From Cellulophaga algicola DSM 14237 (GTDB taxonomy: Bacteria; Bacteroidota; Bacteroidia; Flavobacteriales; Flavobacteriaceae), in contig NC_014934.1 in NCBI RefSeq assembly GCF_000186265.1, positions 3,348,001-3,412,000 on the forward strand: a stretch of DNA of 64,000 nucleotides, in the 5' to 3' direction. The translations under genes were made by a program, and so were the position numbers. The notes under the pieces were generated by a model, which searched no databases, was not told the origin of the DNA, and was given only the letters and a program-made list of their open reading frames with translations. This document shows, in pieces, positions 8,891-16,624 of the stretch. Position 1 is the first letter of the stretch. Each line of letters opens with the position of its first letter.

Positions 8891-8926
8891 AAAGGGTATT
8901 CGCAGAAATGTGAATGCCCTTTTTTT
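8891..8926 (+). terminator. Rho-independent terminator after the modular PL7 gene
   Basis: Stem AAAGGGTATTC (8891-8901) with GAATGCCCTTT (8912-8922), one G-T pair, followed by a T run. The stem closely resembles the terminator after the second PL7 gene, another sign that the two units are duplicates. Confidence 0.8.
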
Positions 8927-9013
8927 CACCCTGTATTTTGTTAATGATGAAGCCATTTAACGAAATAATGAGCTTCAAGTATAATAATTGCTAATAATTT
9001 ACGATATTTGTAA

Positions 9014-9038
9014 TTGGTAAACCAATTTGGTTGACCAG
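9014..9038 (+). promoter_or_regulatory. Tandem UxuR/GntR-like operator upstream of the small PL7 gene
   Basis: TTGGTAAACCAA (9014-9025, near-perfect palindrome) and TTGGTTGACCAG (9027-9038) lie 13 bp apart, 25 nt before the start codon. The reverse complement shares TGGTCAACCAAATTGG exactly with the element before the first PL7 gene, so the element is conserved but inverted. Confidence 0.65.
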
Positions 9039-9062
9039 GAATCAAATTTTTAAATTCTAATT

Positions 9063-10010
9063 ATGTTGAAAAGCTTAGGTCTTACTTTTTTTAAATTTTT
9101 TATAGCTATTGCAATCTTAGGAGCAAATTTGAATTGCTCAGATAAAGGAAGTCCATTAGAAGAAGATACTACTGCAGCTGAAGAAATGGAAACTCCGGAA
9201 GAAGAAGTAGATACACCTGAAGATCCAATAGTTCCAGAAGATGATACTACTCCTGAAGAAACGAGTGGAACTGCGAAAATTCCAGCAGACTTAATGGCTA
9301 ATTGTGCGCAATGGAAAATTACGTATCCTGATGGAGCAGAAGATAAAACGCTTTGCGATGAGGACAACAACGAGTATTTTTATGTGAATGATGATAAAAA
9401 CGGAATTGTATTTAAAGCACCAATTAGAAGCACTAATAATACTACAACAAATTCTACCTATATACGCTCAGAACTTAGAGAGCGAACAGAAGATGGTACA
9501 GCTGATATTTACTGGACAACCACAGGGACCCATGTAGTTTATGTAAAACAAGCGTTTACGCATTTACCTATAAACAAAAGTCATGTGGTAGGAACTCAAA
9601 TTCATGGCGATAAAGAAGCGGGGATTGATGATGCTATGGTCTTAAGATTAGAAGGTTCTCATTTGTTTTTAAGCTTTAACGGAGGAGTACTTAGAAGTGA
9701 CTTAACGATTAAAACAGATTATACGTTAGGAACAAGCCACGAAGTAATTTTCGAAGTTAAAGATGGTAAGCATTACTGTTACTATAGTGAAGATGGTGAT
9801 TTAAAGGCAAACTATGAAAATGGTACTGCCACACAATACCTTGTTTTAGATGAAAGCAATGCTGTGCTAATGGATTTAGATTATGACCAGTCTTATTTCA
9901 AAATTGGGAACTATACGCAAAGTAATTCTGAAAAAGAAGGTAGTGATACCGATGATCCTTTAAATTATGGAGAAGTTGTTGTTTATGACTTCTTTGCAAA
10001 GCACCTTTAG
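9063..10010 (+). CDS. PL7 family alginate lyase lipoprotein, single catalytic domain
   Basis: A 315-aa lipoprotein: hydrophobic signal to about residue 22 with GANLNC as lipobox, an acidic Glu/Thr/Pro linker (about 25-70), then one PL7 domain. The catalytic motifs RSELRE, QIH and YFKIGNYTQ match those of the preceding modular lyase and the two catalytic domains are very similar throughout, including shared segments such as QWKITYPDG and YGEVVVYDFF. It is a tandem paralogue without carbohydrate-binding modules, probably acting on solubilised or shorter alginate at the cell surface. Its own operator and terminator show that it is a separate transcription unit. Confidence 0.92.
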   Translation: MLKSLGLTFFKFFIAIAILGANLNCSDKGSPLEEDTTAAEEMETPEEEVDTPEDPIVPEDDTTPEETSGTAKIPADLMANCAQWKITYPDGAEDKTLCDEDNNEYFYVNDDKNGIVFKAPIRSTNNTTTNSTYIRSELRERTEDGTADIYWTTTGTHVVYVKQAFTHLPINKSHVVGTQIHGDKEAGIDDAMVLRLEGSHLFLSFNGGVLRSDLTIKTDYTLGTSHEVIFEVKDGKHYCYYSEDGDLKANYENGTATQYLVLDESNAVLMDLDYDQSYFKIGNYTQSNSEKEGSDTDDPLNYGEVVVYDFFAKHL

Positions 10011-10047
10011 AAAAATGATAATTTTTTGTTATTTAGTTGATAGCAAT

Positions 10048-10082
10048 AAAGGGTATTCATGTCGTATGAATACCCTTTTTTA
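10048..10082. terminator. Rho-independent terminator between the PL7 gene and thrC
   Basis: Perfect 13-bp stem (AAAGGGTATTCAT at 10048-10060, ATGAATACCCTTT at 10066-10078), 5-nt loop, T run on the plus strand and A run on the other side. It sits between convergent genes. Confidence 0.85.
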
Positions 10083-10098
10083 TTGAAATTTGTGTAAA

Positions 10099-11391
10099 TT
10101 AATCTATCAGAAATTTTTTCAGCTCATCATAGGTTGAAATCTTAATAGATTTTTTCTTTTTATTCATCTGTTTGATAATCTTTTTAGGGATATCTAGATT
10201 CTCTTTTATGGTATCTTCTACAATATCTAAAAACTTAACAGGATGCGCTGTTTCTAAGAAAATGCCGTAGGTGTCAGGATTCGTTTCTTGATATTTTTTA
10301 AGGCCTAAATACCCAACAGCGCCATGCGGATCTGCAACGTAATTGTAGTCATTGTACAATTCCAACATGGCTTCTTTAGTTTGTTCATCAGTAAATGCAT
10401 AAGAAGATATATTTTTAGCAATGGTATCAAAATCATCATTATAGATGTGCCTTATTCTAATGAAATTACTAGGATCACCTACATCCATAGCATTTGAAAT
10501 AGTCGCTATTGAAGGTTTTGGGTCATAACTCTTCGTATTCATAAATCTAGGGACTACATCATTTACATTGGTAGATGCTATAAAATGCTTCACAGGCATC
10601 CCTAATTGTTGTGCTACAATACCTGCGCAAATATTACCAAAATTACCACTAGGAATAGAAAATACAATTTCCTTACCCTGCGATTTGGCTTGTTTGTAAG
10701 CAAATAAGAAATAGAAAAGCTGAGGCAACCAACGGGCTACATTAATAGAATTTGCCGATGTTAATTGTTTTACAGAAGTAATATCTTCATCTAGAAATGC
10801 CGTTTTTACCATCGTTTGGCAATCATCAAAAGTACCTTCTACTTCTAAAGCCGTAATATTCTGGCCTAAAGTAGTTAGTTGTTTTTCTTGAATATCACTC
10901 ACTTTCCCTGTAGGGTATAAGATTACTACTTTTACGCCTGCTACACCTAAGAAACCATTAGCAACTGCACCACCAGTATCTCCAGAAGTTGCCACAAGTA
11001 CGGTTACTTCGGTGTTACTTCCTTCTGAAAAATACCCTAGACATCTTGCCATAAAACCTGCGCCAACATCTTTAAATGCCAAAGTAGGACCATGGAATAA
11101 CTCCAAGGTTCCAATATTTTTATTGATTTCTACTACAGGAAAATCAAAATTTAAAACGTCTTCTAGTATAGTTTTTAGTTTATCATCATCAATATCATCA
11201 GAGACAAATTGTTTTATGGCTTTTTGCGCGATTTCAATAGGTGATAAATTTGCTATATTTTCGAAAAAATCATTAGGTAGTGGCGTTATTTTTTCTGGAA
11301 AATATAAGCCACGATCTGGAGCAATTCCTTTAATTACTGCGTCTTTAAAACTTACGTTTGGGGCTTTTTTGTTGAGGCTGTAAAAATTCAT
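10099..11391 (-). CDS. thrC: Threonine synthase
   Basis: A 430-aa PLP enzyme converting O-phosphohomoserine to threonine. The PLP lysine lies in LAFKDVGAGFMARC, the phosphate-binding loop is ATSGDTGGAVANGF, and SIPSGNFGNICAG is characteristic. The length is that of the shorter, bacterial/fungal-like class without the plant SAM-binding extension. It is the last gene of the thr operon, 50 nt after a small secreted-protein gene, and is followed by a terminator shared with the PL7 gene. Confidence 0.96.
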   Translation of the reverse strand: MNFYSLNKKAPNVSFKDAVIKGIAPDRGLYFPEKITPLPNDFFENIANLSPIEIAQKAIKQFVSDDIDDDKLKTILEDVLNFDFPVVEINKNIGTLELFHGPTLAFKDVGAGFMARCLGYFSEGSNTEVTVLVATSGDTGGAVANGFLGVAGVKVVILYPTGKVSDIQEKQLTTLGQNITALEVEGTFDDCQTMVKTAFLDEDITSVKQLTSANSINVARWLPQLFYFLFAYKQAKSQGKEIVFSIPSGNFGNICAGIVAQQLGMPVKHFIASTNVNDVVPRFMNTKSYDPKPSIATISNAMDVGDPSNFIRIRHIYNDDFDTIAKNISSYAFTDEQTKEAMLELYNDYNYVADPHGAVGYLGLKKYQETNPDTYGIFLETAHPVKFLDIVEDTIKENLDIPKKIIKQMNKKKKSIKISTYDELKKFLID

Positions 11392-11441
11392 TTTCTTTTA
11401 AATTGGAGTTTGTGAGTTGTTATTTTATGTTATGAATGCGA

Positions 11442-11891
11442 TTAACAGTCATCCGTGTCTTCGTAGTTCTGAACTTCTTGTCTAAACTCAGAAAAGTCTG
11501 TTATAGTTGTATCCCGTTCTAAAGTTATATTCTTTTGGGCTTCTTTTTCATTCTTTATAAATCCTTTGAATATAGCGCCATGTTGTTCAATGAACATGTA
11601 GTTGGTATACCTTCCAGAGTTCCAGTAATCGTCGACTAATAAGAAGCCATTATTGTCATTGGCGTAAACTTCAAATTTTCTCCATTGCGATTCATCTCTA
11701 TCAGCGTCAAGAAAACGTACAATACTCTTATAATAGATTACGGCAGTACACTCTTGCATAAAAGATTGAATGTATATTTGAATAGGCTTATCATTATACG
11801 TCCCTTCAAATAAGCTTTCCTTTCGTATTTCTTGTCCAACAGCGCTATTAGAAAATAAAATTAAGGCAAAAAGTAATATCAATTTTTTCAT
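11442..11891 (-). CDS. Hypothetical secreted protein in the thr operon
   Basis: A 149-aa protein of unknown family. A clear type I signal peptide is visible (LILLFALILFSNSAVGQE, cut probably after VGQ or SAVG), then a soluble domain of alternating aromatic and charged residues suggestive of a small beta-sheet fold. No catalytic motif is recognisable. It starts 4 nt after the acyltransferase gene, so the two are translationally linked, and it precedes thrC by 50 nt. Its presence inside a threonine operon has no obvious biochemical explanation. Confidence 0.6.
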   Translation of the reverse strand: MKKLILLFALILFSNSAVGQEIRKESLFEGTYNDKPIQIYIQSFMQECTAVIYYKSIVRFLDADRDESQWRKFEVYANDNNGFLLVDDYWNSGRYTNYMFIEQHGAIFKGFIKNEKEAQKNITLERDTTITDFSEFRQEVQNYEDTDDC

Positions 11892-11895
11892 CAGA

Positions 11896-12933
11896 TTATA
11901 TTTTTTTAAGAATTTTACGTAAAGGTGTTTCTATATAAATAAAACAAAGAGCAGAACATAAAATTAAGACTAAAGTTGCTATATAAAATTTACTCGTCTC
12001 GTTAGTAATTTGGTTGTCTTTTAAGAATGCTTTGGTCCAGGCAAAAATGGGGCTCTGCAAAATATAGATGCCATAACTTATTTCCCCTAAAAAAACCAGA
12101 GGTTTGTATTTTGAAAAAGTAGTAATAAAACCTGTATTAGCACTAATTAATAAAATTAATGGAATAAATAGAATAGCCAATAGCCCATTGTGAAAGTTTA
12201 ATGTTGAGTTATAATATATGGCTAAAGGAACTAGGCATAAGAGTAGCATGATTACTAGATCATAATTTTTCCTTTTGTTTAAAAACACTTTTATAAAGTA
12301 TAAACCAGCTAAGTTTCCGATTAAAAATTCCGCCAAATGCATAGGTGGAAAATAGAATAAGAAATCATGAAATTTAGAAGGATACCCTTCGTAATACTCT
12401 GAGTAAATACCCCAATGAAATAGAAGCTGACTGATACTAAAGATGCTTACTATTGGGATGATTAATTTCTTAAAAGATATTTTTGAATAATAAGTATTGA
12501 ATACATAAGGAAAAAGTGCGTAAAAAAAGAATTCTACAGCCAAGGACCAAGCAGGATAATTAAAAGATAAAGCTTTTCCAGGAATCCAACTCTGAAGCAT
12601 AGTCAGGTTTAAAAATAGATTACCGAGTTCGCTCTCTTTATGATAATAAATTTTGAATGCTAATACTAAAATTAAAGCTAAAAAGTATACAGGATAAATT
12701 CGGGCAAATCGTTTTTTGATGTACGCTAAAAAATCGATCTCTTTATAGTGATGATATGCTATAATCATTATGAACCCTGATAGCATAAAAAAATAGCTTA
12801 CTGCAATGTTTCCTTGTTGGAACAAATGCTGTATTGGTGTTAAGTTAAAAGGGTACACTTCTAGGCCGTAATGATATATTACAACAGCTATAGCAGCGAT
12901 GAATCTAGAAAATGTTAATTGATCTAATCTCAA
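11896..12933 (-). CDS. Acyltransferase 3 (OafA/YrhL-like) integral membrane protein
   Basis: A 345-aa polytopic membrane protein with about ten hydrophobic segments. The N-terminus (LDQLTFSRFIAAIAVVIYHYG), the FFMLSGFIM motif and the HLAEFLIGNLAGL segment are typical of acyltransferase family 3, which O-acylates surface polysaccharides, lipopolysaccharide or peptidoglycan using a donor from the cytoplasm. It lies 34 nt after thrB and 4 nt before the small secreted protein. The acceptor is unknown. Nothing in it relates to threonine synthesis. Confidence 0.85.
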   Translation of the reverse strand: MRLDQLTFSRFIAAIAVVIYHYGLEVYPFNLTPIQHLFQQGNIAVSYFFMLSGFIMIIAYHHYKEIDFLAYIKKRFARIYPVYFLALILVLAFKIYYHKESELGNLFLNLTMLQSWIPGKALSFNYPAWSLAVEFFFYALFPYVFNTYYSKISFKKLIIPIVSIFSISQLLFHWGIYSEYYEGYPSKFHDFLFYFPPMHLAEFLIGNLAGLYFIKVFLNKRKNYDLVIMLLLCLVPLAIYYNSTLNFHNGLLAILFIPLILLISANTGFITTFSKYKPLVFLGEISYGIYILQSPIFAWTKAFLKDNQITNETSKFYIATLVLILCSALCFIYIETPLRKILKKI

Positions 12934-12967
12934 AATCCTTTACTTTAACAATACATGAAACATTTTT

Positions 12968-13894
12968 TTATAAAATTTTAATTCCTTCAGTATTTACTTT
13001 TGATACGTGAATATCATAATCTATTCCTATTTTATCATAAACATCAGACATAGCCTTGGCTACATTTTTTGCCGTTTCTATACCTTTACTCAAAGCAAAC
13101 ACCGAGGGTCCAGAGCCTGATATACCACAACCTAATGCGCCAGATTCTAATGCTTTTTGCTTTACAGTATCAAAACCAGGAATTAGAATAGAACGGATAG
13201 GTTCTATAATGTGGTCTTCTAATGACCTGCCAATAAGGTCATAGTCCTCGGTAAATAAGCCAGCAATTAAACCTCCAACATTTCCCCATTGTTTAATACC
13301 ATCTTCTAGAGAGATGGTAGTTTTTAGAATACGTCTAGAATCGGATGTTTTTACTTCAATTTGCGGATGAATAACGGTGGCATATAATTCTTTTGGGGTA
13401 TTTATTTTAATAACATCTAGCGGATTATAGCTTCGTACTAAGGTAAACCCACCAAATAGGGCGGGAGCAACATTATCTGCATGGGCAACACCACTTGCTA
13501 AACGCTCGCCTTCCATTGCAAATTTTACGAGTTCTAATGGAGAAAAAGGATTGCCTAGTAAGGCATTCATGGCCCATACAGCACCGGTAGAACTGGCAGC
13601 GCTGCTGCCAATTCCACTTCCTGCTTTTATTTTTTTATAAATTTCAATATCAAAACCACCATCGTAATTACTCTGTGCTAATAGTGCTAAACCGGCAACG
13701 CCAGCTACATTTTGTAAGGTTTCTGTAGGTAAATCTTGCCCTGTAAGCTTGGTGATTCTGATGCCTTTTTGGGTTGTTTTTCTAACCACCATTTCATCAC
13801 CCACAGCATCTAATGCTAGTCCTAAAACATCAAAACCACAAGAAACATTAGCAATAGTAGCCGGACAAAAAACTCTAATTTCATTTGCATTCAT
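12968..13894 (-). CDS. thrB: Homoserine kinase
   Basis: A 308-aa GHMP-superfamily kinase that phosphorylates homoserine for ThrC. The ATP-binding glycine/serine loop GSGIGSSAASSTGAVWA is at about residues 91-107, FCPATIANVSCGFDVLG is the N-terminal GHMP motif and GCGISGSGPSVFAL is the C-terminal motif. Length is normal. It follows thrA by 10 nt. Confidence 0.96.
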   Translation of the reverse strand: MNANEIRVFCPATIANVSCGFDVLGLALDAVGDEMVVRKTTQKGIRITKLTGQDLPTETLQNVAGVAGLALLAQSNYDGGFDIEIYKKIKAGSGIGSSAASSTGAVWAMNALLGNPFSPLELVKFAMEGERLASGVAHADNVAPALFGGFTLVRSYNPLDVIKINTPKELYATVIHPQIEVKTSDSRRILKTTISLEDGIKQWGNVGGLIAGLFTEDYDLIGRSLEDHIIEPIRSILIPGFDTVKQKALESGALGCGISGSGPSVFALSKGIETAKNVAKAMSDVYDKIGIDYDIHVSKVNTEGIKIL

Positions 13895-13904
13895 AGTCCA
13901 ATGA

Positions 13905-16349
13905 TTAAAAGTTTCCTATTCTGATAATATCAGCAAAAATACCTGAAGCAGTAACATCTGCACCAGCACCAGCACCTTTAATAATCATAGGTTGGTTAGG
14001 GTATCTTTCTGTGTAAAATAATACAATATTATCACTGCCTTCTAAATTATAAAAGTCATGCCCTTTAGGAATATGCTGTAAACCTACACTAGCTTTACCG
14101 TTTTCATATTGCGCTACGTATTTTAGCTTGCTTCCTGTATCATTGGCCTCTTTATACATTTTTTGAAAACCAGCTTCGTGCTTAATTAGGGAAGCAAAAA
14201 AGTCTTCATTATTTGTAGTAGCAAGGCTTTCTTCAGGTAAGAAAGGTTTGTTGGCAATTTCTTCTATATCTATTTTGTTACCGCTTTCACGGGCTAATAT
14301 TAAAATTTTACGCATCACATCAATACCGCTCAAATCTATTTTTGGATCTGGTTCGGTATAGCCTTGTTCTTGCGCTTGTTTTACGATATCGTGGAAGGTA
14401 GATTGGTCATTAAAGTTATTAAACAAAAAGTTTAAACTACCCGAAAGTACTGCTTGTATTTTCAATATTTTATCTCCCGATGCTATTAAATTTTTAAGTG
14501 TATCTATGATCGGTAATCCCGCTCCTACATTAGTCTCAAATAAGAATGGCGCATTGTATTGACGGGCTAGATCTTTAAGATGTTTGTAGTTGTTGTATTC
14601 AGAAGAACATGCAATCTTATTACAAGTAACCACAGAGATGCTGTTCTTTAAATAAGAAGCATAGGTTTCAGATACTGCTGCACTTGCGGTGTTGTCTACA
14701 AAAATGCTATTTCTATAGTTTAGTTTTTGGATATTCTCAAAGAATTTCTGTTTGTCAGCTTTTTCTCCGCCTTTAAGCTTTTCATCCCAACTTTTTAGGC
14801 TGATACCGTCTTCATCAAAAACCATTGTTCTAGAATTTGAAATACCAATAACACGGATATTTAATTTTAGGTTCTCTTTTAAAAATTTACGTTGTTGTTG
14901 AATTTGATTTAAGAATTTTGTACCCACATTACCAACACCCATTACAAACAGGTTTAATTGTTTGGTATTGTCTTCAAAAAACTCCTCATGTAATGTATTC
15001 AGTGCTTTTTTGACATCATCTTTTACGATAACTGCAGAAATATTACGCTCAGAAGCGCCTTGTGCAATTGCTCTAATGTTAACATTGTTTTTTCCTAAGG
15101 TGCTAAACATTTTACCGCTAAGTCCTTGATGACGCTTCATATTATCGCCTACAAGTGCTATAATTGCTAAATCTTGTTCTGCAATTACTGGTTTTATTTT
15201 GCCCAATGAAATTTCATATTCAAAGGCTTCATTTACAATTTCTACCGCTTTTAAAGCATCAGTATCAGAAACTCCTACGCAGATAGAATGTTCAGAAGAA
15301 GCTTGTGTAATTAATACAACGCTAATATTAGCTTGTGATAATACCTCGAAAAAACGTTTAGAAATTCCGGGAATACCTACCATTCCAGGTCCTTCTAGTG
15401 AGAGTAAGGCAATATGCTCAACATGACTAATACCGCGAACAGTTTTTCCTTGTTCGTTTTTATTTTTTGTAATTAAAGTCCCTTCGTTTTCAGCATCAAA
15501 AGTATTTTTGATGACAATAGAAATTCCTTTAGCAAGTACAGGTTGTATGGTTGGGGGGTACAATACTTTGGCTCCAAAATGTGATAGTTCCATAGCTTCT
15601 TCATAAGAAATATGCGGAATAGGCATCGCTTGTTTTACGATTCTAGGATTAGCGGTATACATTCCACTAACATCCGTCCAAATTTCTAATAGTTCAGCAT
15701 CAATAGCACTAGCTATAATGGCTGCCGTGTAATCAGAACCACCTCTTCCTAAGGTTGTAGAATCTCCAGAAATAGAGGAGGCTATAAAACCAGCCATTAC
15801 AATTATTTGTTCGGGAACAGCAGTGAAAAATTCCTTACAATTGGTATTCGTTACCTTAAAATCAACAATAGCCTTACCAAAATTAGAATTTGTTTTTATG
15901 ACCTCTCTACTATCTTTATAAGAACAATTCAGTTTTTCGGCTATAAAATACTCACTAATAATATAGGACGATAAGAGCTCACCATAACTAACAATTTTAT
16001 CGGATAGTTTTGGTGTAATTTCTCCTATTAAATAAGCGCCTTCCAATAATGTTTCTAATGTGTTAAGTTCGCTTTTTACTTTACTCAAAACCTTGCTTTG
16101 TTGCAAGACAGGGATCAACTCTTTTATCGTATTTAGATGTCTTTCCTCAATTTCTTTAAGGCTGTTTTTATAGGTGTTATCTTGAGCCGAAGCTAGTGTT
16201 GCCGTATTTAATAGTAAATCTGTAACTCCGCCTAAGGCAGAAACAACAACGATATTTTTAGTTGCTTTAGAATTTGCCACTATGTTTTTTACAAGGGCTA
16301 TATTTTTTGCGTTAGCAACAGAAGTGCCTCCAAATTTTAGAACTTTCAT
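13905..16349 (-). CDS. thrA: Bifunctional aspartokinase / homoserine dehydrogenase
   Basis: An 814-aa fusion enzyme catalysing the first and third steps from aspartate to homoserine. The N-terminal aspartokinase begins KVLKFGGTSVANAKN and contains TTLGRGGSDYTA; a central pair of ACT domains follows (around residues 310-460, for example LEGPGMVGIPGI), the usual site of threonine feedback; the C-terminal homoserine dehydrogenase begins FVMGVGNVGTKFLNQ and contains GAGLPIIDTL and VLSGSLNFLFN. It is the first structural gene of the thr operon and is preceded by a Thr/Ile-rich leader peptide. Confidence 0.97.
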   Translation of the reverse strand: MKVLKFGGTSVANAKNIALVKNIVANSKATKNIVVVSALGGVTDLLLNTATLASAQDNTYKNSLKEIEERHLNTIKELIPVLQQSKVLSKVKSELNTLETLLEGAYLIGEITPKLSDKIVSYGELLSSYIISEYFIAEKLNCSYKDSREVIKTNSNFGKAIVDFKVTNTNCKEFFTAVPEQIIVMAGFIASSISGDSTTLGRGGSDYTAAIIASAIDAELLEIWTDVSGMYTANPRIVKQAMPIPHISYEEAMELSHFGAKVLYPPTIQPVLAKGISIVIKNTFDAENEGTLITKNKNEQGKTVRGISHVEHIALLSLEGPGMVGIPGISKRFFEVLSQANISVVLITQASSEHSICVGVSDTDALKAVEIVNEAFEYEISLGKIKPVIAEQDLAIIALVGDNMKRHQGLSGKMFSTLGKNNVNIRAIAQGASERNISAVIVKDDVKKALNTLHEEFFEDNTKQLNLFVMGVGNVGTKFLNQIQQQRKFLKENLKLNIRVIGISNSRTMVFDEDGISLKSWDEKLKGGEKADKQKFFENIQKLNYRNSIFVDNTASAAVSETYASYLKNSISVVTCNKIACSSEYNNYKHLKDLARQYNAPFLFETNVGAGLPIIDTLKNLIASGDKILKIQAVLSGSLNFLFNNFNDQSTFHDIVKQAQEQGYTEPDPKIDLSGIDVMRKILILARESGNKIDIEEIANKPFLPEESLATTNNEDFFASLIKHEAGFQKMYKEANDTGSKLKYVAQYENGKASVGLQHIPKGHDFYNLEGSDNIVLFYTERYPNQPMIIKGAGAGADVTASGIFADIIRIGNF

Positions 16350-16417
16350 TATGTGAAATGGTTTTGTGGTAATAAAAATAAAAATGCATGAATATGCGAA
16401 AACGGACGAGTTAATAG

Positions 16418-16469
16418 CAGCTTACCCCAATGGGGTAGTGGTGCTGATTGTGATAGTAGTATTATCACA
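16418..16469 (-). promoter_or_regulatory. Two hairpins in the thr leader (candidate attenuator)
   Basis: On the minus-strand transcript, TGTGATA/TATCACA (16449-16469) forms a 7-bp stem over the Thr codons, and TACCCC/GGGGTA (16423-16437), extendable with CAGC/GCTG to 16418-16446, spans the leader stop codon. No U run follows the second hairpin directly. A weak 4-bp hairpin (16386-16397) is followed by T-rich sequence (16372-16385) and is the only terminator-like candidate before thrA. The regulatory folding is inferred. Confidence 0.45.
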
Positions 16470-16508
16470 CGCAATATAAAATGTAGAAAGGTTAAATTGA
16501 CTATCCAT
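16422..16508 (-). CDS. thrL: Threonine operon leader peptide (28 aa)
   Basis: A 28-residue reading frame (ATG at 16508, TAA at 16422-16424) lies between a good promoter and thrA. Residues 17-25 read TTITISTTT: six Thr and two Ile in nine codons, with seven Thr and three Ile in total. Threonine and isoleucine are the end products of this branch, and a leader peptide rich in their codons is the hallmark of ribosome-mediated attenuation (compare enterobacterial thrL). The frame lies within the transcript predicted from the promoter at 16541-16571, with a short untranslated leader. It is too short for ordinary gene callers. Expression is not shown, but the composition and placement make chance unlikely. 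Confidence 0.8.
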   Translation of the reverse strand: MDSQFNLSTFYIACDNTTITISTTTPLG

Positions 16509-16520
16509 TATTTGATCTTT

Positions 16521-16537
16521 ATATCTTTTAAAGATAT
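16521..16537. promoter_or_regulatory. 17-bp palindrome at the thr transcription start region
   Basis: ATATCTTTTAAAGATAT is a palindrome with a single central base. It sits between the -7 box and the leader ATG, where it could be an operator or a 5'-end hairpin of the transcript. Confidence 0.5.
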
Positions 16538-16540
16538 AGT

Positions 16541-16571
16541 CAAATGTAGTATTTTTGAGTTCCTTATCAAA
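16541..16571 (-). promoter_or_regulatory. Promoter of the thr leader and operon
   Basis: On the minus strand TTTG (16568-16571) and TACATTTG (16541-16548) are separated by 19 nt, an exact fit to the Bacteroidota -33 TTTG / -7 TAnnTTTG promoter. The leader ATG is 33 nt beyond the -7 box. Confidence 0.75.
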
Positions 16572-16624
16572 TGATTTCCGAAATTATTACGGAATTAGCA
16601 ATTAATGTTAAATATTATTATTGA

